Shown here: piece after piece, positions 45,075-56,430 of the stretch
How positions within the stretch are numbered: position 1 is the stretch's first letter
Layout: each line of letters begins with the position of its first letter
Source of the DNA: Kalaharituber pfeilii
Taxonomy: Eukaryota > Ascomycota > Pezizomycetes > Pezizales > Pezizaceae
Length of the DNA stretch: 64,000 nucleotides
Assembly: GCA_015179045.1 (NCBI GenBank)
Contig: WHUZ01000057.1
Coordinates: forward strand, 248,001 to 312,000
Reading direction: 5' to 3'
The notes under the pieces: generated by a model
The model's input: the letters and a program-made list of their open reading frames with translations, nothing else
What the model was told of the DNA's origin: nothing
Database searches by the model: none
Made by a program: the position numbers and the translations under genes

Positions 45075-47122
45075 CCCATCATGCTAACACTACTCAATAC
45101 AGCTGCCAAATTAGGCCAAAAAGTCATAGCAGACCTTCTACAAAGGCAGGACACCCTGTTCCGAGACTCGCAATTGGGAGGAAGACCAAAGAGAGGGCGG
45201 AAGACCTTCAAAGACAGACCTTGAAGGAGATAAAAATGCGACTCGATAGGAAGGAGTGGGTGGCCATGGTTGGAGATGATATTAAGTCAGCGTTTAACTT
45301 CCTTAGGAGAGACAGAGTGGTAGACCGAATAAAAGGAGTCAATATCAATTTAGCAGCATTCGTTGAGGCATTCTTGATGCCAAACAACTTTAGCCTTCAC
45401 TGGGATGGGCGCAAGCATGCTACTGGCAGAATGACGGATGGGACACCACAGGGATCACCACTCTCACCAGTACTATTCCTGATAGGAGTAGCACCAGTAG
45501 CTGAACGCATGGACGAAACGAACTTAACAAGGTCTTATGTTGATGACTTTCATAGTGTAATCTCACACAGATCACTGCCCAGATTAAGACGAGCCATAAA
45601 GGAGCACCGGACGAAGCTCATTACAGAGGCAGCGAGTGAGGGTTACCAAATCGACCCTGACAAGTCCGAGACACTAATAATAGGAGTAAAGGGTCCAGAA
45701 TATAGGCTGGTAGGACTGACAGTCGATTGGGAACTGAAATTTGGTACTCACTTCAACAAGAGATTACACTTAGCCAAAACAGCCTGGAATGTAGTGACGA
45801 GACTAACACCCATAGCGCCAGAGAAAAAACGACAACTATACACTAGCATAGCCCGTAATATAGGGATGTGGGGATGTTGGGCCTGGATGGACTATGCACA
45901 AGGATCTCCAGCCAGGCAGAAACTAGACACTCTGGAAAGATGGCAGTATGTGGTGGCTAGAGAGATCACTAGGGCTCCATGGGGGACAAGAAGAGATATA
46001 GTAGAAGGACTGGCTAACCTTGAGTCGATCAGCACATTCGCAGACGGAGAAAGCATACGGGTGGAAGCACGCACACTCCGGTTTATGGGAGAACGGCTAC
46101 AAAGAGAAGACCAGGACACCACATACCTCAGGGGATCGCTACATCGTAGAAGACCTCTTCCATTAGCTACATTTCCCACACTCCCAGCCGATACCTCAGC
46201 TGAAGAATGGATGGCAGCTATTGCCGAAGCAGAAGACCAAGGCTGGGTCAGCGTTTATACAGATGGGAGCCGAATAGGTGACTCTACTGGGGCAGGCTCG
46301 TTCTCCCAGCACACCCAGAAACGGACTTCCACATATCTGGGAGCTCTCAGTACAGTAAATGACGCGGAATTGATTGCCATGGAGGATGCCCTCACAAGCC
46401 GATTCACTGAACTACTGATCATCACAGACTCCCAGACTGCAATAACCAAGCTACAAAGGATCGCCGAAGGGGAACCAACACACAAAGGGCCAGCACAGCG
46501 AGTAAGGGAGGCTTGGGACCGGAGAAACGAAAGGGGCGACCTTGACATAGCGGTAATGTGGGTCAAAGGTCATAAAGGAATCCCAGGCAACACCGAAGCA
46601 GATCGAGCAGCCAAGGTTGGTACACAGCTGCCATATCAAAACGAGATTGTCACGGAGGACGGGATGAAACAAGAGGCCAAAGCAAGGAGAGCGGCCGAAA
46701 GAAACAGACTGCATATGTCATATAGGCCACTACGCAGACTAGGCAATAGGGTCGCAACGCTAGCTGGCATCCTTGGAGGCAAGGGCCTCCGGCGCTGGAA
46801 ATTCAAGGTCGGCACAGCTGACAGCCCGGAATGCCGGTGGTGCGGCGAGGCTGAAGAAACGACCCTTCACATATTGTCTCAATGTAGAGTCTGGAAGCAG
46901 AGATGCCCAAGGGGTGAGGATGGATTGTGCAGACCCTTGGGTGACCAAGATGAAGGGGAGGGCCTTCGGGGAGTGATAGGAATTTTGGAATGGGCGAGGG
47001 GTTAGCCCCGGGGGATTTACTTCTATTGTTCCGTACTTGTACTTTGTTTTGATGTAACTAGACCTCGCCATAGCCCATAGGGCGGCACGCGAGTATTGAT
47101 ATAAAAAAAAAAAAAAAAAAAA
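45075..47122 (+). mobile_element. LINE type A with RT and RNase H (best copy)
   Basis: The insertion is 5'-truncated in the early RT domain (LTLLNTAAKLGQKVIADLLQ) and runs to tail A and poly(A) at 47064-47122. A frameshift near 45190 separates the first 40 codons from the long frame that ends at 47005. It is the most complete ORF2 in the window and the reference for type A. Confidence 0.85.
45190..47005 (+). pseudogene. LINE ORF2: reverse transcriptase-RNase H (partial)
   Basis: About 600 open codons. RT motifs: DDIKSAFNFLRRDRV, TPQGSPLSPVLFLIGVAP and the catalytic SYVDDFHS. RNase H shows YTDGSRIG, VNDAELIAMEDAL, IITDSQTAI and NTEADRAAK, with a WVKGHKGIPGN segment. A C-terminal CRWCGEAEETTLHILSQC motif is like those in Tad-type LINEs. 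The endonuclease domain and ORF1 are lost with the 5' end, so this copy cannot act alone. Confidence 0.85.
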
Positions 47123-47223
47123 TCATCACCACATACACACACATGCACACAAACCTGTCTCCATCGCACAATCTACTCCATCTCTCACAATGTCCCCACA
47201 AACCCCTCACACGTAGCTCTCTC

Positions 47224-48186
47224 CACAATACTACAGCAGCAGCAAGAATGCGGCGAATTTGATAGGAGAACATCGCAAATCGGGGAGGTGAGTGGAGTGA
47301 GAAGAGCACTGGAGAGTGCACCGGAAATGGTACCGATCCTGATCTGTCTGGATTCGGAAGCCGCTGTCATGGCGATTCAGAAGGCGGGCAGGGAGGGAAA
47401 GGGAAAGACGGTGGGTGTGAGAAGGGTGGTGAATGCAGTGGCGAGGAGAAAGAGGAAGGGGGGAAATGCGAAACTGTTGTGGGTAAAGGTCATGGAGTGG
47501 AATAGGACAGCGGTGTCCAACTTCACTGCCATGCGGCTGGAGAGAGGAAGATGTGGGGTGTGGTTGAAGAGGATAGGAGCGGCGGAATCGGAGAAGTGCA
47601 GCTGCGGGGAGGTCCAGACGGGGGAGCACCTAGCCTTCCAGTGAAGTCAGGAGAGGTTTCGCCCAGAAGGCTTTAGAGAATGGGGGGATATGGAGAAGAA
47701 CTGGAAAGGACGGCAGAGAATGGGGAGGAGTGGGATGAGTTGGAAAGGTTCTTTTCTGGGATCAGATTTTAGGAGTGCGCCGCGCGATTTGCCGTCCCGG
47801 GTCGGGAAAAAATTTGCGGGTTGCGAAGGTGTGGAGGAAACTGCGAAGGTGAGGTGTGGTTAACTGCGAAGGTGTGGAGGAGAGGGGAGGGGGGAGAGGT
47901 GGAGTTTTAGAAGCGCACGATTTGCCGTCGGGGAAGTTTGCTTGCCGGGATGCGAAGGTGTGGGGAAGAGGGGAGGCGGGAGAGGTGGAGATATATAGGG
48001 GAGCCTCCCAGATGCAGAAACCGGAAGAACTGTCCGGAAGTTTCTGGAATCAGGTCTTTAGAAGAGGGTGGAACGGGGACGTGTATATAGAAGTTTCTTT
48101 GTTAAGCCTGTCTCCGGGCTTTGAGGGGACCCTGCCATGGCTTGGCGCTGCAAGCGGGGTTACGTGATTTTAAAAAAAAAAAAAAA
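47224..48186 (+). mobile_element. LINE type C 3' part with RNase H deletion
   Basis: ILICLDSEAAVMAIQKAG is followed by LLWVK and then directly by VMEWNRTAVSN; about 60 codons of the RNase H core present at 1705-2628 are missing. After the stop the 3' UTR contains two versions of a GATTTGCCGTC...GCGAAGGTGTGG segment (47770-47990). The element ends with tail C (CCATGGCTTGGCGCTGCAAG and GCGGGGTTACGTGATT) and A14. The 5' limit is approximate. Confidence 0.75.
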
Positions 48187-48489
48187 TTGCAGCACTCTGG
48201 TTTAGCCCATACCTTCCACCTTTCTCAGGCTTTTCAAATATGCAGCCAGCAGAGCGGTAATGATTTCGCAAGCACAGAGGAGACATGTGGACATTTGTTG
48301 TTGATTTGAATTACGTTGATGTCAGTGAGGAAATGCGAGGTGAGGCACTTTGAACGAGATTGTATCAGGCGCAGTGTGAGCTGAAGCAATACCGGTAGTA
48401 CAGGGGAGGTTGGTAGTAGTAAAGGATTGAGCTAGTGCATAATAGCTGGCTCCCCAGTTTTAATTTCCACACTTCATAGGAGGTACACC
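48187..48489. other. Intergenic DNA
   Basis: No feature recognised between the LINE poly(A) and the next TIR element. Confidence 0.4.
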
Positions 48490-49342
48490 TACTGTACGAA
48501 AAAACCCCCTTTTTTTATAACCGTAATATCATTGTGAATGGGCAAATTTCCGTTAGTACTGGGAATGGGTTCTTGTACAAGGTTCATGCATAACCGGTTT
48601 GTTGTAGGAAATCGGTTTTGCGGTGGAAAAACAGTTAGGTCACGCCAAGTGGTTAGCATAAACTACACAATCCAGATACACAACAGTAAAATATCTGCAA
48701 CCTAAGGACTTACGCAATAGTTTAAATTACTTAATAATGTGAGCCCTAATACAAGTTTCTATACCAAACAGTATATGTATCCTAATCAAGTACTAATATC
48801 AACTATATAAATACTACAACTATATTTTTGAGATAATTATATATTTATCTGTACTATTATAAAAATTTAATAGTAATTTTTTTACTATAGTAATATGTTT
48901 CTGACTGTATTATTCTATAGCAGTATATTTCTTACAATAGTAAGGGTTTTTATAAACTATAATACTACTTTTAATAATATGAAATAGTTTTCAATTAAAC
49001 GTATCTATAATAGTATATCTTAATAATTATTTCTACTACTTAAAACTACCTAAATAGATACAAATAAAAAGAGTAAATTAAGAAGAAATGAATATAAAAG
49101 ATAGCAAGAAAAGTTATAGCTCAAGCAATCAAAAGTTAAGTTCCGGATCAATAGGATCACTAGAGAAAGCATAAAAGGTAGGATAAAGTTCCGTGATTTT
49201 TGTTGGACAATATCGTTTAGCTTTTCGTAAGGTTTCTAGTTTTTGAGTAGCAGATGGTATCATATTAACAGTAATATCATCAAAGACTAAGAACAATTAG
49301 TATAGGTAGTATTTCAAGTCATAGTAAAGATTAATAACTTAC

Positions 49343-50360
49343 TTAGTGCCCGGCTAATGTGAATTCCTTCTGAAGATACTTGAGAATTAAGCTTTCCTTC
49401 TGAAACTCGGCATATGCTGAATTGCTTTTAATCAATGCATTCCAATGGGTCTATATAATTACTATAGTTAGTAGAGAAAGAACACTTGTTAAGTTATAAA
49501 GTATACCTCAAAATTAGAAATCCATCTAGTTTGCCAGCCACGGATAGTATCCTTAATCTTCTGTCTAAGTTTTTTGTAAAGAGTACTATTAACAGGAAGA
49601 TCTGGGTCAAAGAATTTATGAATAATATCGCAAAGATCAGACTCAATAATTGAATAGTAGCGAGCATAGTATCTGTGTACATAGCAAATACAGTCATCAT
49701 ATCTCTGCTTATTATCAATATCAAGAGCAACTCGAGGTTGTTTGCGAGGCTTTCCATGAGTACGAGTCTCTTCCTCAGTCGAAGAGGATAAAAAATCAGT
49801 GTCCGAAAAAGATTGATCAGCCTTCCGTTTTTGCTCATACTTGTTCAATACATGAAGGATTCTGGTAGTTGTCCATATTCCGTTAAGTGTAATCGTAAAA
49901 GTACCACTTCTAGGCAAATCATCATGATTGGAATTATGCTAGAGAAAAGAATATAATACGTTAGCAGTCTATTTCACTAACTATCAAAAATAGGAATAAT
50001 TTGTACGCTTTCAAGAGTTTCTTGAGAGAAAACAGAGTGATCCCGCTGAAATGAGACAAGCGTATCATTTGACAATTCAGAATGCTGGGCTGCAAGTGGA
50101 TTGACCAGGGTGGAAGGAGGGACGCCTCCAGAGGAAAGTAGAGCAGGGTCAAGATTATTGTCAGAAACGTGGGAGGAAGACTCCGAAGTGCAGGCTATAT
50201 GGTTGACCTTACGACGATTCTTGGATCCCTTAGGGCGACCCATGTTCTTTCTGTGTGATGGCTGCGCTTGAGTGGTGGATGGGTGCAGAACGGAGGCAGG
50301 GATTTCTGAGTGGGCGTGTGGGCAGATGGTATGCCATTTTGCCAAGGTGAGTTGAGTCAT
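49343..50360 (-). CDS. AT-hook protein of the TIR element
   Basis: ATG at 50360. Exons 50007-50360, 49507-49938 and 49343-49450; introns 49939-50006 (branch TGCTAAC, acceptor TCTCTAG) and 49451-49506. The product is 297 residues. MGRPKGSKNRRK near residue 40 is an AT-hook-like DNA-binding motif. Downstream are LNGIWTTTRILHVLNKYEQK and a polar, basic segment, then YYARYYSIIESDLCDIIHKF and a tryptophan-rich C-terminal region (IRGWQTRWISNFETHWNALI). The stop TAA is immediately followed by GTAAGT. A further exon-like stretch at 49129-49280 (PSATQKLETLRKAKRYCPTK) hints at a longer original protein. No family recognised; it could be the DNA-binding component that mobilises the element. Confidence 0.6.
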
Positions 50361-50444
50361 CAGCACCTACCGGTATAGTGAGCCACTGCGCAGCTGAGCA
50401 GCAGAGGGGCAGTTACTCAAACTCATCATTTTCACATTGTCACT

Positions 50445-50515
50445 CGAATTCATTATTTGTGCACGAATTCATCATTTGTGCGCGAATTCGTCATTTGTGC
50501 GCGAATGCAAATTTC
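50445..50515 (+). repeat. Four 19-bp repeats between divergent genes
   Basis: CGAATTCATCATTTGTGCG-type units start at 50445, 50464, 50483 and 50502 (the last partial), between the starts of the two element genes. They could be binding sites for the AT-hook protein or a shared promoter; that is inference. Confidence 0.75.
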
Positions 50516-50566
50516 TTTTTTTTTTTTTTTTTTGCACTGAAAAGTGCTCCGAAATCATTAAGTCCA

Positions 50567-51492
50567 TGAGGGAACAACCTTGGCATTCTTGGCACTCATA
50601 TTTCCGGTGAACACTTCAACACACCATAGCATAAGCTCCTGGGCCGGCTCAAGATCACGATATGCTGATTTACAAGATAATGAAGATGGCCGTCAAGTAA
50701 AGCGTAAGTAACTACTTATTAGATATATTCTCTCAAGAAGAAAGCTAATTCTTTAATTTAGGGCATAAAAAGAAGGCTTTACGTAGAAAGCTCAGGCCGC
50801 AACAAGATCTACCTCTACCGCCTCCACCACTGCCTCCACCACCGCCTCCACCACCGCCTCCACCACCGCCTCCGTTTTATAAGCTCCGTGTAGCAACTAA
50901 ACTAACTAAGAAGCAAACGGCTCTTATAAACGCTCCACAGACTACCTTATCTGATCCGAACTGCTTTCCAACAACAATTTTTGAGAAAAAGCTTTTGGAG
51001 GCATATAAACGAGATTATGGCATAGAAATAATGAACTTTGGTACAAGGAAAGTTCATTATTATGCCAAAGCTTATCTTATGCCTCGGCTCGGAAAAAAAG
51101 AGAAAGTTAAGACTTTAAAAGGTGGGCGTTTTATCCTTTTACATACTAAAAATTCGATCTCCAGATCAATACCAGCACGCATCCATAGTATATTCACTCA
51201 TAAACGAGTTGATGAAGATCGAATCTTTGTTATAGTTTATAATGGTACTCAAGTCTTTCATGACTATGCAGTAGATGTAGATGTTTATTCTTTTGATTGT
51301 GATGAAAATTTTCAAATTATTGGCATCTCTGCTATTGATTCTGATGCTGGGTTTGTACATATATTGCCAGTGACAAGAGCAAGGCCATTGACAGCAGATG
51401 AGATTGAGACGGAATTGATACCTGTTGCACCTATTACATTAAATAGTAGTACAATGTGGTGGCGAAATGAACGCCTAACAAATTTGCTTTAA
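50567..51492 (+). CDS. Proline-rich unknown protein of the TIR element
   Basis: An upstream exon ends RYADLQDNEDGRQVK at a GTAAGT donor (50703). An acceptor TTTAATTTAG at about 50760 restores the frame as RHKKKALRRKLRPQQDLPLP. A run of about 17 prolines is broken only by one leucine. The body reads YKLRVATKLTKKQTALINAP, then YGIEIMNFGTRKVHYYAKAY and GRFILLHTKNSISRSIPARI. The end has FDCDENFQIIGISAIDSDAG, WWRNERLTNLL and a stop at 51492. No in-frame ATG lies in the upstream exon, so the true start or a 5' exon is missing. The beta-rich body suggests a globular domain of unknown type. It is divergently arranged to the AT-hook gene. Confidence 0.55.
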
Positions 51493-51830
51493 TTAGATAG
51501 AAAAGATCATGTATTTGCTTAATAATATATCTTTTATTTTCTTCTCTTTATTCTTGCTATAGGTTGGTTATCAAGTTTGTTACTATGTATGTAGCAAAAA
51601 TAGTTAAAATCTATTATAATCATTTAACCTAAAAGCGGTGTTATCACGAGATTTTCACAATTAACGGGTGTAAATATATTAACTGCTCTGGTGTCCTTGG
51701 TGTTACCGGATTTACAGCTGTAATTCTGTACTAAACTCTACGAAGCTAAATTTAACACAATTTGGAATTATTTATTGTGTGAACACGGAACCAATACGGT
51801 GACCCAAAATGGGGGTTTTTTCGTACTGTA

Positions 51831-52873
51831 TATAATACAATGCAAAAATCTAAGTAGTGAAGACGTAAAGAGCTTATTACTGCTGTCATGAATGCATATC
51901 CTCAATTGCTAAACCTTTACTAAATTATTAGATGCATAATGACCTAAATTACCTAAAACTTCTCCTCATTCTCTGCTTGGCTAACTTCTACTTCTAGTTC
52001 CAGGCATGTATCTTCTGCTAGAGTTCCCACAGCATGCTCTAATTATGCTAGATTATTGCTCTTATAGAGTTGCACCTCTACTGGGTTCACAATTGCATAG
52101 AAAGACATTCTGGGTATATTTATGGTCAGAATTCCTGTTTTCTCGGTAACCTACCCATTGGCCCCACCCACCTCAGCACGCAGACCACTACCACCCCACA
52201 TGTCTCACCAACCCCGATACCCCACTCTCGTGCCATTGAACTACCTTGAGCAAGTGGAGAAAGTAGCAATATGAAGGTATTAAGAGCATAGAGAATATAA
52301 TTTTAATTTTTAATTCTGTAAAAATATGTGACCCGCTTCTGCGTCGTGACCCGCTTCACCATGAATAAATTAAAAAAAAAAAAAAAAAAAAATATGTAAC
52401 AGTGACGAGTCTAAAGTAGTACTCCGCATTGGATGGTTTTTTTTAGAAAGTTACGGGACAAGAAAGTCCAAAACCTGGCACATGTAATGCCGTTTTTAGA
52501 ATTTGCAACGCAGAAACAAGCATTCTGAGGAAGAAATCATAACAAAGTGTATACAGTATGTACCTATTTATGAATGCAGACAAATACTGTAGTCGCAGTC
52601 CGTATCGATCTGTGCTCAATCAAATACAAGGAGGATATTTAATCAATTATGGACATCAGATGTTGTTTCAAATTTGAAACACCAAAAATACATTTGAGGG
52701 TCCAACTTAATATGACCTCCTCACGCCCACAAATTGCCCCGTCCCCGCTCGCCGCTTCATTTGAGAGTCGCATAACTGCACTCTTTAAATCAACAGCTGT
52801 TGCTGCTCTTGGATAGTCCTCCTAACCCACCCCGTGCAGGCGGCGCAAGAATATCGGTCAGATGCTTTTCGAC
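51831..52873. other. Intergenic DNA with one small poly(A) insertion
   Basis: ATATGTGACCCGCTTCTGCG to ATGAATAAATT and A23 at about 52325-52393 looks like a short retroposed 3' end of a different family (ATATGTRAC on both sides). Otherwise no feature. Confidence 0.45.
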
Positions 52874-53809
52874 TCAGGATTGATACTCCAATCCTGCTGA
52901 AGAGCAAAAGTAACATTGCAGATTTTGATGCGCATGATGTTCTGAGCCATTGTTATGACTACAACGCGACTTATAAGGCATCCATTTCTCTCGGGTACCT
53001 GTCAGAGATGTCAAGGCAGTCCCGGGCTCAATTGTGGAGCAAAAACTGCATCTGTACTGGGCCACCCCAATCTTCTTACACACTTTGCACCTCCTTGTCA
53101 GAACATGATCATCAATCAGCACCGACCACGGCGCAATGGCAACTGGCGGCATTGTCAATAGCACAGCGGCCGCAACTTCCCCTTTAGCAGTAAACATCTT
53201 CTGGTACGCTGGAATTTTTCGTATTGTTCTTAGTCCCCATGCCAAGTAGTACGCAAAGTACTCTAGAAGCCTATCTTCGGTGCATAAATTGCCAAAGGCG
53301 TACTCAATTATTTGAACAAGACAAGCGTGAATGTCAGACTCTGTTGGCGGGCAGCTGATGTCACGCAGGTCAGCCTTCACGCCCGCAAAAGACAAGCGCT
53401 TCAGGCGTTGGATGTTGAAACGGTCCGCGCAAACGTAAATACGCGTGTGGATTAAGAGGGAAGCAGGGCCGTCGACTCCTCTGCAAAGGTGCGGGTAGGC
53501 ATGATGTCAGCGACCGCTAGTTTACACAAAGCAGAATCTGGTCGGTACCTACGTCCGATATTGCTTTGTATATCCCCATTCTAAAATCCTCTCCATTGTT
53601 ACTCGATCGACGTCTTTGAGGACAATCGTCTTGGTCTTCCCTTCTTTCATCTCGTTGTACACATGCTTCTCTAGCTCAGGCGACAGAGACACTAAAAGAG
53701 ACCGATGGACGTAAAGTGGCCCCTTCTGGTTTGCGTTGGGTTGGATTGATAATGTTTCACTTGAGTCGCTGACTGCCAGTTGTTCGGGAGTCTCATCAGA
53801 TTCAAGCAT
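52874..53809 (-). CDS. BTB/POZ domain protein 2
   Basis: Exon 53553-53809 carries the BTB core (YVHRSLLVSLSPELEKHVYN, then IVLKDVDRVTMERILEWGYT). Intron 53481-53552 (GTAGGT...TTTGCAG) joins it in frame to exon 52874-53480: GVDGPASLLIHTRIYVCADR, FNIQRLKRLSFAGVK. The C-terminus has CKVCKKIGVAQYRCSFC, a possible zinc-binding cysteine set absent from the paralogue. The intron interrupts the same place (after YRT) as in the copy at 23184-24160. Upstream of the ATG, GETFDYSILSSEFFTI is in frame after a stop, so an earlier exon is likely and the annotated start is provisional. Confidence 0.75.
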
Positions 53810-53959
53810 AATTGTGAAGAACTCGCTGGATAGGATGGAGTAGTCGAAGGTCTCTCCCTTCTCTAAACCTGTTGTGGAACTGGCATGCGAAATAGGATAT
53901 GTTTAAAATTGTCAGTTTTGTACCAGGCATTTTACGTTGGCCGTGAACCTCCGCCATCT

Positions 53960-54371
53960 AGCAGCTTGAGACAAAAAATGATAGAACGGTATACTAGACT
54001 AAGATCATGTACTAACGCTGATGAATTCCCTTGGCTCATTCTTCTCTGATAGAGTCTTCCTTGACAGAGCAAAAATAAATGTAGGAGGAATATGATGGTC
54101 ACAACTCATAGAACTTATGCTGGATATCAACTCGCGGGAACGCTACGATGGGGCGTGTTCAGTTGCTGTTGAGATCTCACTGGGCGGTATTTGTATCCGT
54201 TACTGGAATATGGTGTGGGAAGGTCTTGGTATACCGTAAAATTGATTGAGCAGTTCTACTAATTTCAGGCGTCAATATTACCAGGCAGCTGAGATGATAT
54301 CATATGCAACAGGTGCACAAGTAAGTTCTAAATTTTTAGGCGCTAAAGGTCGAGCCTGCTTGGGTCATGCC
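53960..54371. other. Intergenic DNA
   Basis: No feature recognised. Confidence 0.4.
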
Positions 54372-54431
54372 TTTTTTTTTTTTTTTTTTTTTTTCACGTA
54401 ACCCCGCTTGCAGCTATTCGCCATGGTAGGA
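54372..54431 (-). mobile_element. Tail-C-only micro-insertion
   Basis: Poly(T), CACGTAACCCCGCTTGCAGC and GCCATGGTAGG, with near-identical flanks TTGGGTCATGC and TTGGTCATAC. No coding sequence. Confidence 0.65.
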
Positions 54432-55860
54432 CTTGGTCATACGGCGGCGGCGGCGAACTCATGCCTTGAAACAGGGCTAGGAACTCCATACCTCAAGTAG
54501 CGAAAATGCGCAAAGCGTCTGCAGATGCATGCATTTGTGCCGATGGAAGGCCTGCCAAGGAACACCTCATAGTGATGCAATGTGCTGGGACTTACCTTAT
54601 GGCGGATCCTGAATGGTCAGGACATTATAGCTCCTATCCAGTAGGTATCACCTTCACACACGGTGCATATATGGGTTTGCTTTATTCGACAGGCTTCACC
54701 ACACCATGCATGCGAATGACCTGTTTCTGAGCCATCGTCCCGCCCTGAGCTGAGCTGGGCTCAGTAGACATCCGTACCCCAGTCCCAACTTCCCATTCGT
54801 TCCCTGTTAGTCAAAATGTTACTAAATAATTCTTGAAAGGTACAGGCAGTGCTTCAGTGATGATTCCTGGCAACTGGATTAAATATATTTTCATGTCCCC
54901 CAAATTAACAAAACACTCGAACCGTTATTATGTGCACCTGGAGTTGCGAATGTCTTGGTGTTACCGTGTGCGAAGGTACCGCACTTAACAAACGTGTAAT
55001 AACTACTTCATTTTTTTCATATTACTCGCATGCCGCCCCTGATGGACAGGTATATGTTGCGAGACACGACTGACGTGCCTGAAATATCTTTACATCAACT
55101 TACGGTGGTTGCCTCTACATACCAGTAGTTAGGTACCTACATCGGTAATTCTAAGCTCATGCATACCTAAGTAACATACCATCTATGCCCGTGCATACCA
55201 AGCTTCTCAAACAATATTCCTTTAGCTCAGTACTTATCTTGCGACTGCGTGGGATGATTCGCCAGATCTCCTCCAGATACGATATCCACTCTCTCATCAC
55301 TGACACTTCTTGTGCCCTTTTATTTTGAGTTTCACGTCATTTTTCCTAGGTGACCATGTAGTTAACCTCGCCGTAGCCCCGAAGATAAATGGGACATAAA
55401 GGAAATAAGTCTTGAGAGAGAGCTGTCATACCTATCAACTTGACCACATTCTTCCTCATTGTGCCATTGAGACAGATCAATAAAATCAAGTGAATCAATA
55501 TACAACTAGGGGAGGCCCTTTGATCACAAGGCAATTGCCATTGGTGTGATCGTGCTAACAAAGAGTAGTATGTTCAGTCCGCTGAAATATTGCATGAGAA
55601 TCCCATACAAATAGATGTCAAGACATTGTTACAAATTTCACGGTGCCATAATTCCTCGAGAATGCTTTCTTTGAGCAGGCAGAGGTGCTAAACATGAAGA
55701 ACAAGTATTTATTTAGTGTCTCTAAATAGCGCTTACAACATTCTGCTCTAATGGTTGAGGTACACGCTCTTCTGTATGGCTAGTTTTGGTGGGAAAGTGC
55801 GTCGAATTGTAGTGTGCGTCGAGATGTGGTGAAACACAGTAGGGGCTATGGCAATAAAAT
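54432..55860. other. Intergenic DNA with a tail A relic
   Basis: A worn minus-strand tail A at about 55011-55045 (TCATATTACTCGCATGCCGC). A single unit related to the satellite downstream occurs near 55405-55445. No gene recognised. Confidence 0.4.
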
Positions 55861-55861
55861 T

Positions 55862-56430
55862 CGGCTCATCTCACTATATCACATGCCATTAAAAGAGAGC
55901 TATCATGCCTGTCCAACTGAGCTCATTTCTCTGGATCTTGTGCTGTCAAGAGAGAACCCTCATGTATATCAAAATTGGCTCATTCAGTTACGTCTCGCAC
56001 CGTCGAGGGAGACCTGCTATGCCTGTCAAATTCAGCTCAGTACTATGGAAAGAGATCTGGCGTACCTGTTAAATTTGGCTTATTCTGCTGCATCTCATGC
56101 TATCGATGGAGACCTATTATACGTATTATATTTAGCTCATTTTGCATTATTTTGTACTATCGAGAGGGACTTGTCATACCTGTAAATTGAGCCTATTTTG
56201 ACATGTCTCACACTATCATGAGAGATCTGCCATACTTGTCAAATATGGATCATTCTGCTGCATCTCGCACTGTCAATTGGAAGAGAGACCTACTACACCT
56301 GTTAAGTTTGGCTCATTCTGCTGTATCACATGGCCGAGGGAAATCTTATATACCTATCGAATTTGGGCTCGCTCTCCTATTCTCGTGCTGCGGAAAGAGT
56401 TCTGTCATATTCTGGTGCAAATTCTTGAGC
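55862..56430 (+). repeat. Degenerate satellite, about 57-bp units
   Basis: About ten units, each starting near GCTCATTCTGCTGCATCTCG and ending near ACCTGTCAAATTTG, with indels between copies. Open frames across it (for example 55814-56185) arise from the repeat and are not a gene. Confidence 0.75.

Larger units (their letters stand above)
48492..51828. mobile_element. TA-flanked TIR element with two unknown divergent genes
   Basis: Left end CTGTACGAAAAAACCCCC and right end (reverse complement CAGTACGAAAAAACCCCC) are flanked by TA (48490-48491 and 51829-51830). Similarity continues weakly to an ACCGTA motif about 30 bp in. TA duplication and C-A-G-T-like ends resemble Tc1/mariner elements. 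However, neither internal gene resembles a DDE/DDD transposase. The element is strikingly AT-rich compared with the surrounding LINEs. Confidence 0.7.

Noticed and set aside
55814..56190. Overlapping plus-strand frames of about 70-120 codons
   Set aside because: Created by the degenerate satellite.
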